Assembly: GCA_017430225.1 (NCBI GenBank)
Contig: JAFRNK010000124.1
Coordinates: 80,885-144,884 of the forward strand
DNA: 64,000 nt
Reading direction: 5' to 3'
DNA from: Clostridia bacterium
GTDB lineage: Bacteria; Bacillota; Clostridia; Christensenellales; Aristaeellaceae
Below, one piece after another: positions 35,205 through 43,215 of the stretch; positions within the stretch are counted from its first letter, which is position 1, and every line of letters starts with the position of its first letter. The translations under genes were made by a program, and so were the position numbers. The notes under the pieces were generated by a model. The model ran no database searches. It saw only the letters and a program-made list of their open reading frames with translations, and had not been told where the DNA came from.

Positions 35205-36123
35205 TGTTCCGGCCTCCTTTGCGCGCAGACCGGGCGGTCAAATGCGCCTTCCAGTAAGGGATCCCCAGGAATATGGCTACGACCAGCGCTGAAAGCAGTT
35301 TCAGAAGATTGGTATTCATACCCAGCCAAAGAACAACCTGGATCACAATATAATAGATCACTGCGCCGATGGCGACACCTGTCAGTTTCAGGGCGAAATT
35401 CCGGAACAGTTTCCCGAATATCACCTCGCTGATGATGACCGCGGCCAGGCCGATGACGATGGCGCCGCGGCCCATGTTTACATCCACGAATCCCTGGTAG
35501 TGCGAAAGCAGTACGGAAGAAAGCGTGACGATCCCGTTGGAGATCATCAGGCCCAGGATCTTGGCCTTGTTCGTGTTGATTCCCTGAGCACGGGACATGG
35601 CCTCGTTCGCGCCGGTCGCCCGCAGCGAGCTGCCCAGCTCCGTGCCGAAAAACCAGTACAGCACGCCGATCAGCGCCGCAAGGAAGACCAGCGCGATCAG
35701 GATAGGGTTGTTCCAGCTCACTGTACGCACATTGCGCTGACTGACGATTAGGGCGTATTTGGTGACGTTGATGCCCTGGTTGGCCTTGAATTCCATGATC
35801 GCCAGATTGATGGAATACAGGGACAGCTGGGTCAGGATACCGGCCAGAATGGGCGGGATGCCCATGGCTGTATGGAAGACCCCGGTCAGGAGTCCTGCCA
35901 GCATACCCGCTGCCACGGCGCACAAAAGCGCAATCCACACGTTCACGCCGTTCAGCATCAGCATCACGCAGACCGCGCCGCCGGTAGCCATGCTGCCGTC
36001 CACAGTCAGGTCTGCCAGGTCCAGCACTTTGTAAGTGATATATACGCCGATGGCCATGATGCCCCAGATCAGACCCTGGGCAACTGCGCCCGGCATTGCG
36101 TTCAGAAGAGCGGATAAGTTCAT
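35197..36123 (-). CDS. ABC transporter permease (TrpY-type)
   Basis: 308 residues, about nine helices, in the branched-chain/ABC-2-like permease family that pairs with ABC_sub_bind receptors: QGLIWGIMAIGVYITYKVLDLADLTVDG, GIPPILAGILTQLSLYSINLAIM and RATGANEAMSRAQGINT (the coupling loop). The ATG at 36123 follows TGGAGG by 10 bases; an upstream in-frame start near 36150 lacks one. A 153-nt gap containing a palindromic repeat separates it from the binding-protein gene. Confidence 0.92.
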   Translation of the reverse strand: MNLSALLNAMPGAVAQGLIWGIMAIGVYITYKVLDLADLTVDGSMATGGAVCVMLMLNGVNVWIALLCAVAAGMLAGLLTGVFHTAMGIPPILAGILTQLSLYSINLAIMEFKANQGINVTKYALIVSQRNVRTVSWNNPILIALVFLAALIGVLYWFFGTELGSSLRATGANEAMSRAQGINTNKAKILGLMISNGIVTLSSVLLSHYQGFVDVNMGRGAIVIGLAAVIISEVIFGKLFRNFALKLTGVAIGAVIYYIVIQVVLWLGMNTNLLKLLSALVVAIFLGIPYWKAHLTARSARKGGRNNA

Positions 36124-36163
36124 GCAATATGCCTCCAAGCCATGCTGCACATCAGTGAAACAG

Positions 36164-36243
36164 CCCTCATCCGGACCGTTTCGCGGCCCACCTTCCCCCG
36201 ATCTCGGGGGAAGATGTCGCGCTGAAAGCGTGACAGATGAGGG
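36164..36243. repeat. Palindromic intergenic repeat (about 80 bp)
   Basis: The ends CCCTCATC (36164-36171) and GATGAGGG (36236-36243) are inverted, and the centre has a perfect 10-bp hairpin CTTCCCCCGA/TCGGGGGAAG with a 2-nt loop (36192-36213). The CCCTCATC...CACCTTCCCCC...GATGAGGG layout is one I know as a mobile palindromic element common in gut Clostridia genomes. It lies inside the ABC operon between receptor and permease genes, where it could act as an mRNA-stability or processing element. Confidence 0.65.
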
Positions 36244-36276
36244 TATTCAATTGATTGTACAGCTGTTCAATCAGTA

Positions 36277-37218
36277 TTACTGGATCGCTACGTAACCTTC
36301 AGGAATCTTAACGCCCAGCAGTTCGCACAGTTCCGCATTGTATTCTTTGGTGACGTTCGGGGCGAAACGCACGGCCATCGTTGCCACGTCTGCGCCGTTG
36401 GCCAGAACCTCATAGGCCATTTCACCGGTAGCATAGCCCAGGTCGTAATAGCTGATGGAAAGGGTGGCTACGCCGCAGCCTGCGCAAATGCCTTCTTCAC
36501 CCGCGATCACGGGCATTTTGGCAGGCTCAATCACGTTGCGGATAGCTTCGGTACAGGAAGCGGCTGTGTTATCTGTCGGGATATAGAGCACGTCGCTTCC
36601 GTCACAAGCGTTCTGGGCGACTGAAGCCACGTCGTTGGAATCCGCGAAGGTGTATGCAGTGCATGCATAGCCCATGGCCTCGAGGTATCCAGTGATGACG
36701 TCCGCCTGGTATTTGGAGTTCGGTTCAGCAGAGCAATAGAGCAGGCCTACCTTTTTGGCGTCGGGGAAGAGCTCACGAAGCATCTCGGCCTGCTGCTCCA
36801 GCGGCGCCAGGTCGGATGTGCCGGAAACATTCATGCCGGTCGCGCCGTTCCAGTCGTCGATGTCCAGCGCTGTGGCATAATCGGTTACGCTGGTGCCCAG
36901 GATCGGGATATCGCCCGTCGCGGCCACAGCGGCCTGCAGCGCCGGGGTTGCGTTGGCCATGATCAGGTCAACACCGTCTGAAATAAAACCGTTCACGATG
37001 GTGGAGCAGGTGTTGGAATCGCCGGAAGCGTTCTTCACGTCAAACGTGACGGCGTCTCCCAGTTTCGCGGTCAGTGCGTCCTGGAAGCCCTGGGTGGCGG
37101 CGTCCAGCGCTACGTGCTGCACCAGCTGGCAGACGCCAACGCGGTATGAGCCTTCGGCCAAAGCGGCGGTTCCGATACACAGAGTCAGGATGAGCATCAT
37201 AGCGATCAGCTTTTTCAT
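36277..37218 (-). CDS. ABC transporter substrate-binding protein (TrpX-like, aromatic amino acid)
   Basis: 313 residues. Signal peptide MKKLIAMMLILTLCIGTAALAEGSY. The body is the two-lobed ABC_sub_bind fold (VGVCQLVQHVALDAATQGF, DLIMANATPALQAAVAATGDIPILGTSVTDY, VGLLYCSAEPNSKYQ, LYIPTDNTAASCTEAI). The family includes TrpX, predicted tryptophan/tyrosine receptor in Firmicutes. In this genome the leader peptide just upstream is rich in Phe codons, which points to phenylalanine or tyrosine as ligand. First gene of the operon; AGGAGG precedes the ATG. Confidence 0.93.
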   Translation of the reverse strand: MKKLIAMMLILTLCIGTAALAEGSYRVGVCQLVQHVALDAATQGFQDALTAKLGDAVTFDVKNASGDSNTCSTIVNGFISDGVDLIMANATPALQAAVAATGDIPILGTSVTDYATALDIDDWNGATGMNVSGTSDLAPLEQQAEMLRELFPDAKKVGLLYCSAEPNSKYQADVITGYLEAMGYACTAYTFADSNDVASVAQNACDGSDVLYIPTDNTAASCTEAIRNVIEPAKMPVIAGEEGICAGCGVATLSISYYDLGYATGEMAYEVLANGADVATMAVRFAPNVTKEYNAELCELLGVKIPEGYVAIQ

Positions 37219-37247
37219 GGTTGTTTCCTCCTGTTGTATGATCTATC

Positions 37248-37283
37248 AAAAAGACGGCCCCTCCCATCCGGAAGAGCCGTCTT
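37248..37283 (-). terminator. Attenuator terminator in the ABC-operon leader
   Basis: Minus strand: GAAGACGGC (37283 side) pairs with GCCGTCTT over 8 bp, extended by T-C-T-T-C-C against GGGAGG, and ends in TTTTT. It lies between the leader peptide stop (37300) and the binding-protein start (37218). AGCCG in the leader peptide's final codons can instead pair with CGGCT on the 5' arm, giving a plausible antiterminator. Confidence 0.8.
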
Positions 37284-37299
37284 CATGAACGCGCTTGAT

Positions 37300-37464
37300 T
37301 CATGGACAGTTCTTACAGATGGGCGGCTGCGTAAAGATAAACGTAAAAAAGTAAAAGCGCAGGGCGTTCGTAAACGGCACTGCGCTGTTATAGCTGTCAA
37401 AAGCAGAGACGGCCTGGGCAGATTGATGGCGGGAAACACTCTGTACTGTCATACGTTTCTTCAT
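37300..37464 (-). CDS. Phe/Tyr-rich leader peptide controlling the ABC operon
   Basis: A 54-codon open frame starting ATG at 37462-37464, with AAAGGTGG as ribosome site. It begins MKKRMTVQSVSR and near the end has ALRFYFFTFIFTQPP: five Phe and one Tyr within nine residues, then ICKNCP and stop. E. coli pheL ([15 protein letters not shown]) has the same logic. It sits between a strong promoter and a terminator. If the ribosome stalls at the Phe/Tyr codons, the terminator would not form. The peptide itself probably has no function after translation. Its ribosome site is partly held in a hairpin, CCCC..ACCTTT/AAAGGT..GGGG. Confidence 0.85.
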   Translation of the reverse strand: MKKRMTVQSVSRHQSAQAVSAFDSYNSAVPFTNALRFYFFTFIFTQPPICKNCP

Positions 37465-37496
37465 GTCCACCCCACCTTTCTCAAAGGTTTGGGGCT

Positions 37497-37524
37497 ATTA
37501 TATCACCGCTTCGGCGATTGTCAA
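37497..37524 (-). promoter_or_regulatory. Promoter of the leader peptide and ABC operon
   Basis: Minus-strand TTGACA (37519-37524), 16-bp spacer, TATAAT (37497-37502): both boxes match consensus exactly. Transcription should start near 37490, about 26 nt before the leader peptide. Confidence 0.88.
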
Positions 37525-37577
37525 CAAGGCTGAAACCCATTTGGAACGTAAATACAAATCCTGAACAATCTGCAGGC

Positions 37578-39122
<1,545 letters not shown>

Positions 39123-39171
39123 AGGAGCTCCTTAGAAAAAGATAATGTATGTGGCTTTCTTGGAAAGGGGC

Positions 39172-39216
39172 TTGGGGAAAACCGTTCTTTGGACGCCAAA
39201 GAATGGTTTTCCCCAA
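39172..39216. repeat. Long hairpin between asnB and guaA
   Basis: TTGGGGAAAACC-G-TTCTTTGG and CCAAAGAA-T-GGTTTTCCCCAA form a 20-bp stem with one mismatch and a 3-nt loop. There is no T-run on either side, so it is not a standard terminator; it may be a repeat element or an mRNA-stabilising hairpin at the asnB 3' end. Confidence 0.6.
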
Positions 39217-39225
39217 AGATTCATT

Positions 39226-40806
39226 TCACATCCCGCTCGCCCCATAGTTGCTCAGCACCCGAGCTGAGGGATCATCTACGTCGCAGCCGGGCCAGGTTTT
39301 GTTGGGCATCCAGTAGTCGGGGATCATGTGCGCCTGGCCGGGATAGAATTGCTCGAACAGTTCGCGGTAGAGCAGGCTCTCCTTGGTGAAGGGGCTGCAA
39401 TAATCATATTTCGCCGCCTTTTCGGCAAATTCCTTGTCCGCGTATGTCCTTTCCGCCAGGGCTTTCAGGTCGTTGACCATGGAGTGGCCCACGGCGTCGG
39501 AGAAGGCCGCCTTCTGCCGCCAGAGGATCTCGTCGGGCAGGATGTGATCGTCGGCAAAGGCCTTGCGGATCAGGTACTTGCCCATGTCATGCGTGTTCAT
39601 TTTCAGTTCCGGATCGATGCTCATGGCGTAGCGAACAAATTTCAGATCCCCGAAGGGTACCCGGGCTTCGAGGCTGTTGACCGATATGCACCGGTCCGCC
39701 CGCAGCACGTCGTATACGTGCAGTTCCCGGATGCGCTTTTCCGCCTCCTCCTGGAAGGCGGCGGCGGAAGGCGCGAAGTCTGTGTACTTGTAGCCGAAGA
39801 GCTCGTCGGAAATCTCGCCGGTCAGCAGGACACGGATATCCGTGTGCTCATGGATCCATTTACAAACCAAATACATGCCGATGGAGGCGCGGATCGTGGT
39901 GATGTCCCAGGTGCCCAGCAGTTCGACCACCGTGGGCAGGGCGTCCAGCACATCCGTCTCCGAAATGATGACTTCGGTGTGGTCGCTGCCGATGTAGTCC
40001 GCTACCATACGCGCGTACTTCAGGTCGATGGCGTCGATATCCATGCCGATGGCGAAGGTGCGGATGGGATGGGGCAGCATTTTCTGCGCGATGGCGCACA
40101 CCAGGGAGGAGTCCAGGCCGCCGGAGAGCAGGAAGCCCACCGGGGCATCGGCGTCCAGGCGTTTCTGTACGCCGTCCATCAGCAGGCGGCGGAGCTTGGC
40201 GCAGACTTCTTCCTCGGTTTTCATGGTGAAATAGCCCACATAGGCCGGGTCCGCATACTGGAAGAACTGCCCATCCATCCAGTAATGCCCCGGCGGGAAA
40301 GGCAGGATGGTCTCACAGAGGCCCATCAGGTTCTTGGGCTCGCTGGCGAAGGCCCACTCTCCGTCTTCCAGCCGGCCGTAATAGAGAGGCCGGATGCCGA
40401 CGGGATCGCGGGCGGCGATGAGTTTCTTTTGCTCGTTGTCCCACAGGATCAGCGCGAACTCCGCGTCCAGGGTTTTGAACATCTCGATCCCGTATTCATG
40501 GTACAGAGGCAGCAGGATCTCACAGTCCGAATAACTCTGCAGCTCATACTTCGTCAGCAGGCGGTCTCTGAGCGGGCGGAAGCCGTACAGCTCGCCGTTG
40601 CAGACCACCGCGTCATTATCCAGGTGAAAGGGCTGCATGCCGCGCTCGTCCAGGCCCATGATGGCCAGGCGGTGGAAGCCCAGGTATCCGCAGGGGATCT
40701 CCTCGAACCGGCTCATGTCCGGGCCGCGGGAAATCGTGCGGTCAAAGCACTGCCTGAGGGTCTCGACTGGGATCTTCTTGCTGGTCACACCGAAAATGGA
40801 ACACAT
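39226..40806 (-). CDS. asnB: Asparagine synthase, glutamine-hydrolysing
   Basis: 526 residues. The start ATG at 40806 gives MCSIFGVT with catalytic Cys2; the frame is open three codons further but that would block the Cys. Glutaminase domain: RGPDMSRFEE, HRLAIMGLDERGMQPF, NGELYGF. Synthetase domain: VGFLLSGGLDSSLVCAI, RIRTFAIG-type segment and LLTGEISDELFGYK. It makes asparagine from aspartate, ATP and glutamine. It is controlled by the T-box leader just upstream. Confidence 0.95.
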   Translation of the reverse strand: MCSIFGVTSKKIPVETLRQCFDRTISRGPDMSRFEEIPCGYLGFHRLAIMGLDERGMQPFHLDNDAVVCNGELYGFRPLRDRLLTKYELQSYSDCEILLPLYHEYGIEMFKTLDAEFALILWDNEQKKLIAARDPVGIRPLYYGRLEDGEWAFASEPKNLMGLCETILPFPPGHYWMDGQFFQYADPAYVGYFTMKTEEEVCAKLRRLLMDGVQKRLDADAPVGFLLSGGLDSSLVCAIAQKMLPHPIRTFAIGMDIDAIDLKYARMVADYIGSDHTEVIISETDVLDALPTVVELLGTWDITTIRASIGMYLVCKWIHEHTDIRVLLTGEISDELFGYKYTDFAPSAAAFQEEAEKRIRELHVYDVLRADRCISVNSLEARVPFGDLKFVRYAMSIDPELKMNTHDMGKYLIRKAFADDHILPDEILWRQKAAFSDAVGHSMVNDLKALAERTYADKEFAEKAAKYDYCSPFTKESLLYRELFEQFYPGQAHMIPDYWMPNKTWPGCDVDDPSARVLSNYGASGM

Positions 40807-41106
40807 AAAAGGCACCTCCTTACGTGGTCGGCTTCATCTCTGAATGATTTCAGGACGAAGGCCGCCGCTCCGTGGTGCCACCTGATTTGCTTCTTTGTCA
40901 GGCTCTTGGGATCACCCTTGTTCCCGTTAAGCCCTGGCGGTTGTAACGTGCCGCCGTTCACGCCGCCCCTACTCGCATCGCGCTTTCGGTTTGGGCTTGG
41001 AAGGGTTCTTCGCCTGCACACTCATACGGGACTCTCACCGCCGCCCGCTCTCTGGGATGCCGTTTGTCAGGGTACTTTGCTTCCGCAACGCTTTACCTAT
41101 GAAATT
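40807..41106 (-). promoter_or_regulatory. Asparagine T-box riboswitch leader of asnB
   Basis: Minus-strand leader of about 300 nt. Stem I elements: AGAGAG (41048-41053), the apical GGTGAGAGTCC motif, then CGAAG-AAC with AAC as specifier (41005-41007), an asparagine codon. The T-box itself, AGGTGGCACCACGG (40870-40883), offers TGGC to the tRNA end; this pairs with GCCA, and tRNA-Asn has G as discriminator base. No T-run follows; instead GGCACC in the T-box can pair with GGTGCC overlapping the ribosome site (40811-40819), so control is probably translational. Confidence 0.85.
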
Positions 41107-41113
41107 AGCACGG

Positions 41114-41142
41114 ATTTTAGTGCCGGGACGATGCCGTGTCAA
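41114..41142 (-). promoter_or_regulatory. Promoter of the asnB T-box leader
   Basis: Minus-strand TTGACA (41137-41142), 17-bp spacer, TAAAAT (41114-41119). Transcript start expected near 41106. Confidence 0.85.
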
Positions 41143-41201
41143 GATGAAATACAGTGAAAATACAGTGATTTCAGAAAAACATCATGAATACAATCCTGCT
41201 A

Positions 41202-41231
41202 TTGACACCGGGATTGCCCAGGTGCTAATAT
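41202..41231 (+). promoter_or_regulatory. Promoter of glnA
   Basis: TTGACA (41202-41207), 18-bp spacer, TAATAT (41226-41231). Divergent from the asnB promoter, 60 bp apart. Confidence 0.82.
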
Positions 41232-41243
41232 CTGCGCAGCAAA

Positions 41244-41284
41244 GCAAGGGAGCCAAGCTGGTTTGGTTCCCTTGCCCTTTTTAT
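41244..41284 (+). terminator. Promoter-proximal terminator in the glnA leader
   Basis: GCAAGGGA-G-CCAA (41244-41256) pairs with TTGG-T-TCCCTTGC (41263-41275) and runs into CCTTTTTATT. It starts only about 6 nt after the expected transcription start and ends just before the glnA ribosome site (41291-41297), so it must be bypassed for glnA to be made. Same architecture as the amt leader. Confidence 0.82.
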
Positions 41285-41304
41285 TATTTGAAGGAGGTAT
41301 CCCC

Positions 41305-42636
41305 ATGAGCAAGTACAGTAAGGAAGACATCATCCGCATGGTGCGTGAAGACGACGTGGAATTCATCCGGATGCAGTTCACCGATATTTTCGGCCAGCTG
41401 AAGAACGTGGCCATTACCGCCAGCCAGATCGAAAAGGCCGTGAACAACGAGATCATGATCGACGGCAGTTCCATCGTGGGCTTCGTGCGCATCAACGAGA
41501 GCGACCAGTACCTGCGCCCCGACCTGGATACCTTCGCCATCCTGCCCTGGCGGCCCCAGCACGGGAAAGTGGCGCGCCTGATCTGTGACGTGTACAACCC
41601 GGACGGGACGCCCTTTGCCGGTGATCCCCGCGGAGTGCTCAAGCGCGTGCTGAAGAAAGCAGCGGACATGGGCTATTCCTTCAATGTTGGACCGGAAATG
41701 GAGTTCTTCCTCTTCCAGACGGACGAGCAGGGCCGCCCGACCACCACTACGGGCGACGAAGCCGGATATTTTGACCTGGGGCCGTTGGATCACGGCGAGA
41801 GCACCCGGCGCGAGATCTGCATGGCTCTTGAAAAGATGGGCTTTGAGATTGAGGCCAGCCATCATGAAGTGGCCGCCGGACAGCACGAGATCGATTTCAA
41901 ATACGCCGACGCCCTGACCGCCGCCGACAATATCATGACCTTCAAGCTGGCGGTGAAGACCCTCGCACAGAAGAACGGCCTGCACGCGACCTTCATGCCC
42001 AAGCCGGTGTTCGGCATCAACGGCAGCGGCATGCACACCAACATGAGCCTGTTCAAGGATGGCAAGAACGCGTTCGCTGATCCCAGCGACAAGCGCGGCC
42101 TGAGCAAAGAAGCTTACGCATTCATCGCCGGCATCCTGGCCCACGTCCGCGGCATGGCAGCGATCACCAACCCGCTGGTGAACAGCTATAAGCGTCTGGT
42201 ACCGGGCTATGAAGCGCCCTGCTATCTGGCCTGGAGCGCCAGCAACCGCTCCGCGCTGATCCGCATCCCCGCTGCCCGCGGCATGGGCACCCGCGTTGAG
42301 CTGCGCTGCCCCGACCCCAGCTGCAACCCATACCTGAACATGGCGGTCTGCCTCGCGGCCGGTTTGGACGGCATCGAGAAGGGCCTGACCCCGCCGGATG
42401 AGATCACCGAGAATATCTTTGCAATGGACGCCGCCGCCCGTGAAGCCAAAGGGATCAAATCCCTGCCCGGCACGCTGATCGAGGCCGTCGACTGCCTGAA
42501 GGCCGATCCGGTCATCTGTGCCGCCCTGGGCGAGCATGTGCTTTCCCAGTACGTGGAAGGCAAGGCCAAGGAATGGGACGCCTACCGCACACATGTGAGC
42601 AAGTGGGAAATCGACAGATACATCGTAATGTATTGA
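41305..42636 (+). CDS. glnA: Glutamine synthetase, type I (GSI-alpha)
   Basis: 443 residues, the short GSI-alpha length of Bacillus and clostridia. Signatures: DIDGSS-type [27 protein letters not shown], the ATP-site [43 protein letters not shown] and [20 protein letters not shown] with the active-site Arg residues. It lacks the adenylylation Tyr region of GSI-beta. It makes glutamine from glutamate, ammonia and ATP. The ATG at 41305 follows AAGGAGG. First gene of the glnA-ANTAR-gltB-gltD unit. Confidence 0.97.
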   Translation: MSKYSKEDIIRMVREDDVEFIRMQFTDIFGQLKNVAITASQIEKAVNNEIMIDGSSIVGFVRINESDQYLRPDLDTFAILPWRPQHGKVARLICDVYNPDGTPFAGDPRGVLKRVLKKAADMGYSFNVGPEMEFFLFQTDEQGRPTTTTGDEAGYFDLGPLDHGESTRREICMALEKMGFEIEASHHEVAAGQHEIDFKYADALTAADNIMTFKLAVKTLAQKNGLHATFMPKPVFGINGSGMHTNMSLFKDGKNAFADPSDKRGLSKEAYAFIAGILAHVRGMAAITNPLVNSYKRLVPGYEAPCYLAWSASNRSALIRIPAARGMGTRVELRCPDPSCNPYLNMAVCLAAGLDGIEKGLTPPDEITENIFAMDAAAREAKGIKSLPGTLIEAVDCLKADPVICAALGEHVLSQYVEGKAKEWDAYRTHVSKWEIDRYIVMY

Positions 42637-42676
42637 TTCGGATTTGACTGAATAAACCAGAGAGGAGGGACAGCCG

Positions 42677-43213
42677 GTGGCAAGAATTGTAATCGCGGGA
42701 AGCTCGGAGCATAGCCGCATACAGCTGGCCCGTCTGCTTTCCTCCTCCGGTCATTCGGTATACCGCCTCTGCGCCCACGCCGCGGAGCTGCGCCGCGCGC
42801 TGAACGAGTCCGAAGACGGGGTGCTTATACTCGCCGGGCCCATGCCGGACTGCAGCGCGGACGAGCTGTTCTGGGATTACGGAGAACATGTGCGTATCCT
42901 GCTGATCGCCAAACCGCCGGCCCTGGAAGCGTGCGAGGAGGCAGGCATTTTCCGCCTGGCGCTGCCTACTTCCCAGCAGGCGGTGCTAGGCGCGATAGAA
43001 ATGCTGACCCAACTGCACCACATGCGACTGCCGAAGCGCACCGCGGACGACAGGCAGTTGGTCGAACAGGCCAAACAGCTGCTGATGCGGCGGGACGGCC
43101 TGACCGAACCGCAGGCGCACCGGGCGCTGCAGCAAGCTGCCATGAACCGCGGCATGCGGATGGCCGACTGTGCGGCACAGATCATCAAAACGTCAAGGGA
43201 GACGGAGGAATGA
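42677..43213 (+). CDS. ANTAR-domain RNA-binding antitermination protein with degenerate receiver
   Basis: 178 residues from the GTG at 42677, seven bases after GAGGAGGG. Residues 1-115 resemble a response-regulator receiver, but the phospho-acceptor Asp position reads VLILAGPMPD (Ala), so phosphorylation is unlikely. Residues 120-170 are the ANTAR three-helix domain: RQLVEQAKQLLMRRDGLTEP and AHRALQQAAMNRGMRM. ANTAR proteins bind nascent RNA and prevent terminators from forming. Its place between glnA and gltB, with terminators in the glnA and amt leaders, makes those its likely targets. Confidence 0.88.
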   Translation: MARIVIAGSSEHSRIQLARLLSSSGHSVYRLCAHAAELRRALNESEDGVLILAGPMPDCSADELFWDYGEHVRILLIAKPPALEACEEAGIFRLALPTSQQAVLGAIEMLTQLHHMRLPKRTADDRQLVEQAKQLLMRRDGLTEPQAHRALQQAAMNRGMRMADCAAQIIKTSRETEE

Positions 43214-43215
43214 CC

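Noticed and set aside
41232-41304. Canonical ANTAR-binding double hairpin in the glnA leader
   Set aside because: Only one hairpin fits in the leader and its loop lacks the A1/G4 hexaloop pattern.
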